Of a DNA stretch of 64,000 bases, positions 59,481-64,000 are shown one piece after another; positions within the stretch are counted from its first letter, which is position 1; every line of letters starts with the position of its first letter. A program made the position numbers and the translations under genes. Origin of the DNA: Nonomuraea angiospora (GTDB taxonomy: Bacteria; Actinomycetota; Actinomycetes; Streptosporangiales; Streptosporangiaceae). A model generated the notes under the pieces. The model was not told where the DNA came from, made no database searches, and saw only the letters and a program-made list of their open reading frames with translations. Where the stretch lies: the NCBI RefSeq assembly GCF_014873145.1, contig NZ_JADBEK010000001.1, forward strand, positions 3,534,001 through 3,598,000. The letters are read 5' to 3'.

Positions 59481-60517
59481 GGCCGCCGCACCATGCCCGG
59501 GTCGAGGTCGCCGATCGACGCGCAGCCGCACAGCGTGAGCGCGTGCTCGACCTCCGCGCGCAACCGGCCGAGCACGCGGGCCACTCCCCGCTCGCCGTCC
59601 GCGGCCAGCCCCCAGATCACCGGGCGGCCGACGGCGACCGCCGAGGCGCCGAGCGCCAGCGCCTTCAGCACGTCCGTGCCGCGCCGGATCCCGCCGTCCA
59701 GCAGCACGGGAACGGTTCCGCCGACGGCCGCGGCGATGTCCGGCAGCAGGTCGATCGAGGCGGGAACGGTGTCGAGCTGCCGGCCGCCGTGGTTCGAGAC
59801 CATGATCGCCGAGACGCCGCGGTCGAGCGCGATCCGGGCGTCGCCGGGATGCGTGACGCCCTTGACCACGATCGGCAGCGCGGTCATCTCCCGGAGCCGG
59901 TCGAGGTGCTCCCACGACAGCTCGGGAGACATGAGGATCGGGCGCACCCGGTCGCCGTCGCGCAGGTTCTCGCAGCACAGGTGTTCGGGCAGGTCGTGGA
60001 AGTCGTTGCGCAGGTCCCGCTCGCGCCGGCCGAGCACGGGCGAGTCCACGGTGACGACCAGCGCCTTGCAGCCGGCCGCCTCGGCGCGGCGCACGACGGT
60101 CTCGGTGAAGGCCAGGTCCGGCTGCACGTACAGCTGGAACCAGAGCTCGGCGCCGGGCGCGGCGGCCGCCACCTCCTCGATCGCGACGGTGGCGGCCATG
60201 CTCACGATCATGATCGTCTCGGCCGCGGCGGCCGCGCGGGCGGTGGCCCGCTCGCCCTCCGGGTCGGCGAGGCGGTGGAACGCGGTCGGCGCCACCAGCA
60301 CGGGCATGGAGGCGCGGCCGCCGAGCAGGGTGAGGCCGGTCCGCAGCTTGGCCGCGCCGCGCAGCACCCTGGGCAGCAGGCCGATCCGGGCGAACGCGGC
60401 CTCGTTCGCACGTACGGTGACCTCGTCACCGGCCCCGCCGGCGAAGTAGTCGTAGTGCGCGGGGTCGAGGCGGGCGCGGGCCTCGGCCTCGAACTCGCGC
60501 AGGCTCCACCGCTCCAT
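59474..60517 (-). CDS. FMN-dependent alpha-hydroxy-acid oxidase
   Basis: The 347-residue TIM-barrel flavoprotein carries HYDYFAGGAGDE with the conserved Tyr, PTAFHRLADPEGE, LWFQLYVQPD, IVVKGVTHPGDA and SNHGGRQLDTVP with the catalytic His and Arg. It is a glycolate/lactate-oxidase relative that makes 2-oxo acids. I start at the ATG at 60517 (MERWSLREFE), which overlaps the upstream stop as TGATG. It is the second such enzyme in the window, and likewise lies on the same side as a P450. In this operon it would oxidise a 2-hydroxy intermediate. Confidence 0.92.
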   Translation of the reverse strand: MERWSLREFEAEARARLDPAHYDYFAGGAGDEVTVRANEAAFARIGLLPRVLRGAAKLRTGLTLLGGRASMPVLVAPTAFHRLADPEGERATARAAAAAETIMIVSMAATVAIEEVAAAAPGAELWFQLYVQPDLAFTETVVRRAEAAGCKALVVTVDSPVLGRRERDLRNDFHDLPEHLCCENLRDGDRVRPILMSPELSWEHLDRLREMTALPIVVKGVTHPGDARIALDRGVSAIMVSNHGGRQLDTVPASIDLLPDIAAAVGGTVPVLLDGGIRRGTDVLKALALGASAVAVGRPVIWGLAADGERGVARVLGRLRAEVEHALTLCGCASIGDLDPGMVRRPC

Positions 60518-62076
60518 CAGACCGGTACGGACGTCAGCCGCGCGGCGAAGAAGGCCCGGAGGGGCTCGATGTGGATCTCCTTGGAGGTCCACTCGTTCTC
60601 GAGGTTCTCGGTGATGTGATGGGCGACCGGGGGCCGGCCGGGCACGTGGTGGCGGACGACGGGGTGGAGGTAGTGGCCCTCGTGCGCCCGGGCCGAGTCG
60701 CTCTGGCGGATCCGGCCCACCTCGACGTCGAAGGGGTCGATCTTGTCATGGTCGGGCCCGTAGTCCAGGGTGATCGCGAAGTGGCCGCGGTCGCCGATCG
60801 GCGGGCCCTGCAGGTCGTACGGCAGCTCCTCCAGGTAGCGGGCGGTGTCCCCGTCGGGCACGATGACGTCGGCCAGCAGCCCGAACTGCTGCCACAGCGC
60901 CGAGGTGCGGTTGACCCGGTCGATGACCGCCGCCGCGAGCGCCGACGGGTCGGCGGGCAGGACCCTCGCGGGCCAGGGCACGCCGTGATACCGGGACTCC
61001 AGGACGCGGTGCAGCGCGCGCACGCCGTACCGGAAGCCGTGGATGAAGCCGCTGGTGCCGTGCTTGAAGTCGCGTGACTGGGTGATCGTGCCGGCGAAGT
61101 AGAGGTCCGGCACGTTGACGGACTCGTAGGCCGGGGTGAGCGACGGGAACCTGTCGTTGATCATCAGCTCGGGGCGGCAGTCGTCGCCGAAGATGGAGCC
61201 GTCGAAGCGGAAGCCGGTGCAGAGGATCACGCGGTCGTACGGGATGTCCTTGGTGACCTCGTCGGCCCGGACGAAGGAGACCGTCACCAGGTACGTGCCG
61301 TCCGGCCTGCGCTCGACGCGTTTGACGTCGCCGTCGAGGACCGCGTTCTGGGACTTGAGCTGGTAGCTGTCCAGCAGGCCGTTGTTGACCGCCCGCAGGT
61401 GGCCGACGAAATGGGTGCGCCAGGCCATGCGGACCGAGTGCGGGCCCGCCACGTGGATGACCGCGGCGGTCTCCATCAGGTTGTCGGCCGTCTCGAAGGC
61501 CGAGTTGCCCTTGCCGATGATGAGCACGCGCTGGTTGACGTAGTCGGCCGGGTCGGTGGAGTGGGTGCCGTACAGGTCGGCCGTCTCGATGCCCGCGATG
61601 GGCGGGATGTTGGGCTGGGTGACGCCGGTCGCGACGATGACCCTCTTCGCCTCGTACGTGCGCCCGGTCTCGTCCGTCACCCGGAACGACGGGCCGGGCC
61701 GGTCCACGCGGACCACCCGGGAGTCGTAGGCGACGCGCAGGCCGCGCTTCTGGGCGAAGTCGGCCAGGTAGCGGACCATGTCGTCGGCGTGCGGGAAGTA
61801 CCGGTCGCTGTAGCGGGTGAACAGCAGGTCAGGGTCGCCGGACAGCAGCGAGTTCCAGTCCATCCGGAGGTTGAGCTCGGGGTCGTCCCATCCGGTGTAC
61901 TTCTTGTTGATCGAGATCAGCGTGCGATGGCGCGGGTGGGTGCGGAAGAACTGGCCCGGCGCGGGACCCGCCTCGAGGATCAGGTAGTCCTGCCCCTGCT
62001 CGTGCAGGAAATACCCCAGCTGCAAACCCGCGGGGCCCGCGCCGATCACCAGGTAGTCCAGGGTCTTGTCCGGCAC
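60517..62076 (-). CDS. FOXRED2-like FAD-dependent oxidoreductase
   Basis: The 519-residue flavoprotein has an FAD-binding motif (VIGAGPAGLQLGYFLHEQG), an NADPH motif (IIGKGNSAFETADNL) and an FMO-like motif (YGTHSTDPADY). Several blocks, TLISINKKYTG, DWNSLLSGDPDLLF, VNNGLLDSYQLKS and SGFIHGFRYGVRALHRVLE, strongly recall eukaryotic FOXRED2 (ERFAD). It lacks the ER signal and retention tail. The start is decided by GGAGG 6 nt before the GTG at 62076; the frame opens at 62091. The reaction, perhaps N- or S-oxygenation or amine oxidation, is unknown. Confidence 0.85.
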   Translation of the reverse strand: MPDKTLDYLVIGAGPAGLQLGYFLHEQGQDYLILEAGPAPGQFFRTHPRHRTLISINKKYTGWDDPELNLRMDWNSLLSGDPDLLFTRYSDRYFPHADDMVRYLADFAQKRGLRVAYDSRVVRVDRPGPSFRVTDETGRTYEAKRVIVATGVTQPNIPPIAGIETADLYGTHSTDPADYVNQRVLIIGKGNSAFETADNLMETAAVIHVAGPHSVRMAWRTHFVGHLRAVNNGLLDSYQLKSQNAVLDGDVKRVERRPDGTYLVTVSFVRADEVTKDIPYDRVILCTGFRFDGSIFGDDCRPELMINDRFPSLTPAYESVNVPDLYFAGTITQSRDFKHGTSGFIHGFRYGVRALHRVLESRYHGVPWPARVLPADPSALAAAVIDRVNRTSALWQQFGLLADVIVPDGDTARYLEELPYDLQGPPIGDRGHFAITLDYGPDHDKIDPFDVEVGRIRQSDSARAHEGHYLHPVVRHHVPGRPPVAHHITENLENEWTSKEIHIEPLRAFFAARLTSVPV

Positions 62077-62115
62077 TGAAGCCTCCGTCACAACGAGGTG
62101 ATTGAACGGACAGCC

Positions 62116-63645
62116 TCAGTGTTGGCGGGCAATTCTCAGAATTTGCTCAGAGAGGGCGCGTTTGTCGGGCTTGCCGCTGGTGGCGAGGGGGACGGCGGGC
62201 ACGATCGTGATCGTCCGGGGGACGCTGTCCTCGCCGAGCCGCGCGCGTACCAGCGCCCTCAGCGCGCCCCCGTCCGGGGTCCGGCCCGCGGCCGGGACGA
62301 CGAACGCGTGCACGGCCTCCCCCGTGTCCTCGTCCGGGGCGCCCACCACGTACGCCTCGTCCACGCCGGGGTGGTCGGTCAGCGCGCGCTCGATCGGGCC
62401 CGCGTACACCACCATGGCGTTGACCATGATCACGTCGCGGGAGCGGCCGGCCAGGTGGAGGAAGCCGTCCCCGTCCACGTGGCCGAGGTCGCGGGTGCGC
62501 AGCCAGCCGTCCTTCAGGGTCTGGCGGGTCTCCTCCTCGTCGCCCCAGTAGCCCCGCATCAGGTACGGGCTGCGTACGTGGATCTCGCCCGTCACGCCCG
62601 GGGGCAGCTCGCCGTCGTGCTCGTCGCGCACGCTGATCTCGACCCCGGGATGCGGGCGGCCGACGGACTCCAGCACGCCGGCGGCGATGTCGTCGGGGGT
62701 GAGCATGGCGATGTTGCCCGCCTCGGTCTGGCCGTAGCCCTGGTAGACGACCGGGCCGAGCTTCTCGGCGGCCTCGGCCAGCCGCCGCGCGCTGATGGGC
62801 GACCCCGAGACCATGAGCGCCCGCAAGCTACTCACATCCACCTTGTCCAGAAATTTCAACATCTGGAAGAGCCGGGGCACGGTGATGATCGAGCCGGTGA
62901 TCCGGTGGCGCTCGATCGCGTACGGGAACATCGGCCGCCCGTCGTCCTCCGGGATCACCGCCGTGCCGCCGCCGAGCAGGCACGGCGCCACGAACTCCAT
63001 CACGACCATGCTGGCCAGCGTGCCGAACAGCAGGTACCGCTCGAAGGCCCCGGCCAGCCCGGCCGCGACGGGCGACCACACGCGCGGCTGCCACGCCCAG
63101 TGCTCGCCCAGCGCCCGGTACGTGATCGCGCACCCCTTCGGGCGGCCGGTGCTGCCGCTGGTGAACGTCAGGGCCGCCACGTCGTCGGGGCGGGCGGTCA
63201 CGGTCAGCGGCCGCCCGTCGTCGGGGTGCGCCAGCAGGTCGCCGGCGCCCGTACAGGGACCCAGGGACAGCGTCGGCCGGCCGGGGAGGTGACGCGCCGC
63301 GGCGCGGCGCAGTTCGGGGGTCGCGGTCGCGGGGTCCACGAGCAGGGCGTCGATCCCCATCCCCAGCACGTGGGCGAGCTGCCCCTCCGGATAGCCGGGC
63401 CGGATGCCGACGACCCGGCAGCCCAGCGTGTGCGCGGCCATGTGGGCCGCGAACGCCTCGGGTGTGACGGCCGTGCGCACCGCGACGGCCCGCCCCGGGC
63501 CCAGGCCCGCGGCGCGCATCGCGCCCGCCAGCCGCCGGATCAGCTCCAGCAGCTCGCCCCGGGAGAGCGTCCTGTCGCCGTGCTCGAAGGCCGGGCGGTC
63601 CGGGGCGTCGCGCAGCGCGTCGAGCAGTGGCTGTGGGAAGGGCAT
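62116..63645 (-). CDS. Standalone adenylate-forming ligase (acyl/aryl-CoA synthetase family)
   Basis: The 509-residue ANL enzyme activates a carboxylic acid as AMP ester, then usually passes it to CoA or a carrier protein. The P-loop ALTFTSGSTGRPKG, YQGYGQTEAGNIA, DGWLRTRDLG and the C-terminal catalytic Lys in TSGKPDKRAL are all present. There is no carrier domain in the protein or nearby. GGAGG is 6 nt before the ATG at 63645. It leads the operon and diverges from the sulfotransferase. Substrate unknown. Confidence 0.92.
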   Translation of the reverse strand: MPFPQPLLDALRDAPDRPAFEHGDRTLSRGELLELIRRLAGAMRAAGLGPGRAVAVRTAVTPEAFAAHMAAHTLGCRVVGIRPGYPEGQLAHVLGMGIDALLVDPATATPELRRAAARHLPGRPTLSLGPCTGAGDLLAHPDDGRPLTVTARPDDVAALTFTSGSTGRPKGCAITYRALGEHWAWQPRVWSPVAAGLAGAFERYLLFGTLASMVVMEFVAPCLLGGGTAVIPEDDGRPMFPYAIERHRITGSIITVPRLFQMLKFLDKVDVSSLRALMVSGSPISARRLAEAAEKLGPVVYQGYGQTEAGNIAMLTPDDIAAGVLESVGRPHPGVEISVRDEHDGELPPGVTGEIHVRSPYLMRGYWGDEEETRQTLKDGWLRTRDLGHVDGDGFLHLAGRSRDVIMVNAMVVYAGPIERALTDHPGVDEAYVVGAPDEDTGEAVHAFVVPAAGRTPDGGALRALVRARLGEDSVPRTITIVPAVPLATSGKPDKRALSEQILRIARQH

Positions 63646-63742
63646 GTGCGCCTCCTCCGTGCTTTCATATTTCCGGATTTATCGCGACATTAGACGGCAC
63701 AGATCAGAGACCCATCAGAGACGTGCAGGTGGTGAGCGCGAC
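63646..63742. promoter_or_regulatory. Divergent control region of the ligase operon and sulfotransferase gene
   Basis: This 97-nt gap is the most AT-rich DNA nearby (around 63661-63690), fitting a promoter. ATCAGAGAC occurs twice as a direct repeat, at 63703-63711 and 63714-63722, with an 11-nt period, as at response-regulator sites. Regulation by the OmpR-type regulator at 56065 is possible but unproven. Confidence 0.35.
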
Positions 63743-64000
63743 GTGAAAGTGATCGGCGCGGGCTTCGGGCGCACGGGCACCCGGTCGCTCAAGGCGGCCC
63801 TCGAGATCCTGGGCTTCGGCCCCTGCTACCACATGTCGACGATCATCGCGGAGCCGTACCGCGTCCGGCAGTGGCTCGACGTCGGGGAGGGCCGCTCGCG
63901 CGACTGGGACGCGCTGTTCACCGGCTTCCCGTCGGCGCTCGACTGGCCCGCCTCCGCGTACTGGCGCGAGCTGGCCGAGCACTACCCCGAGGCCAAGGTC
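63743..64000 (+). CDS. Sulfotransferase-family protein, 3' end outside the window
   Basis: Only the first 86 codons are in the window. The start VIGAGFGRTGTRSLKAALEI contains the PAPS-binding loop (GFGRTGTRSLKAAL), followed by LGFGPCYHM and WDALFTGFPSALDWPASAYW, typical of the P-loop sulfotransferases common in actinomycetes. It could add sulfate to the product of the adjacent operon or be unrelated. The start is a GTG at 63743. Confidence 0.8.
   Translation, partial: MKVIGAGFGRTGTRSLKAALEILGFGPCYHMSTIIAEPYRVRQWLDVGEGRSRDWDALFTGFPSALDWPASAYWRELAEHYPEAKV

Noticed and set aside
1..64000. Prophage or integrative element
   Set aside because: No integrase, excisionase, terminase, capsid gene or att-type duplication next to a tRNA was seen. 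The lone GH25 and DUF2786 genes are not enough.

Overview
The window is high-GC, gene-dense DNA from a filamentous actinomycete. Three things point to the order Streptosporangiales (a Nonomuraea-like genome is my guess): the phosphatidylinositol-mannoside (PIM) genes, an F420-type luciferase-like oxidoreductase, and the actinobacterial order relA-apt-secF-secD-yajC-ruvB-ruvA-ruvC-yebC-pdxT. That placement is inference; there is no rRNA or other phylogenetic marker. GTG starts are common and ATGA/GTGA gene overlaps are frequent. I saw no tRNA, rRNA, CRISPR array, integrase or insertion sequence.

Region 1 (1-24.6 kb, almost all minus strand) is a housekeeping block: the stringent-response enzyme RelA, adenine salvage (apt), the SecDF-YajC translocation accessories, the RuvABC Holliday-junction resolvasome, YebC, and the pyridoxal-phosphate synthase pair pdxT/pdxS. 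Unusual genes interrupt this normally tight order: an Eis-like acetyltransferase and a two-in-one ABC permease sit between ruvC and yebC, and a secreted nuclease-like protein, a MarR/MFS pair and a Tat-exported PhoD phosphatase separate pdxT from pdxS. The block ends with a DUF3048 lipoprotein and the PIM operon pgsA - acyltransferase - pimA - LemA-like gene, coupled by 4-nt overlaps.

Region 2 (24.7-38.7 kb) holds a second EF-G-like GTPase, a secreted GHL10 glycosidase-like protein, a large membrane protein, a HIT-family hydrolase, an Asp23 protein, a PIG-L deacetylase, thrS, a GH25 lysozyme domain, an F420-type oxidoreductase and phosphoglucomutase. thrS, HIT and the pgsA operon lie side by side in mycobacteria; here about 9 kb of other genes have opened that cluster.

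Region 3 (38.7-54.0 kb) is accessory. It contains a DUF2786 gene with a membrane/helix-turn-helix gene, a P450, a HAD phosphatase, DUF4031 and HD-domain proteins, an FMN alpha-hydroxy-acid oxidase and three unrecognised genes. A possible cyclic-nucleotide circuit follows: an ECF sigma factor diverges from a Crp/Fnr regulator across a near-consensus CRP box, then come an MpaB/rubber-oxygenase-like (DUF2236) protein and a large class III cyclase-AAA ATPase that starts inside the oxygenase stop codon.

Region 4 (54.0-64.0 kb, minus strand) looks like a compact, apparently undescribed metabolite operon: adenylate-forming ligase, FOXRED2-like flavoprotein, FMN alpha-hydroxy-acid oxidase, membrane-anchored P450 with an abnormal I-helix, and a CPA2-type antiporter. 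The last four genes overlap one another. A response regulator/histidine kinase pair and an SDR oxidoreductase follow on the same strand. A sulfotransferase diverges from the operon and runs off the window end.

Short tandem and dispersed GC-rich repeats occupy several intergenic gaps (8.4-8.6, 9.6, 10.3 and 28.7-28.9 kb); one 58-nt element occurs twice, 20 kb apart.
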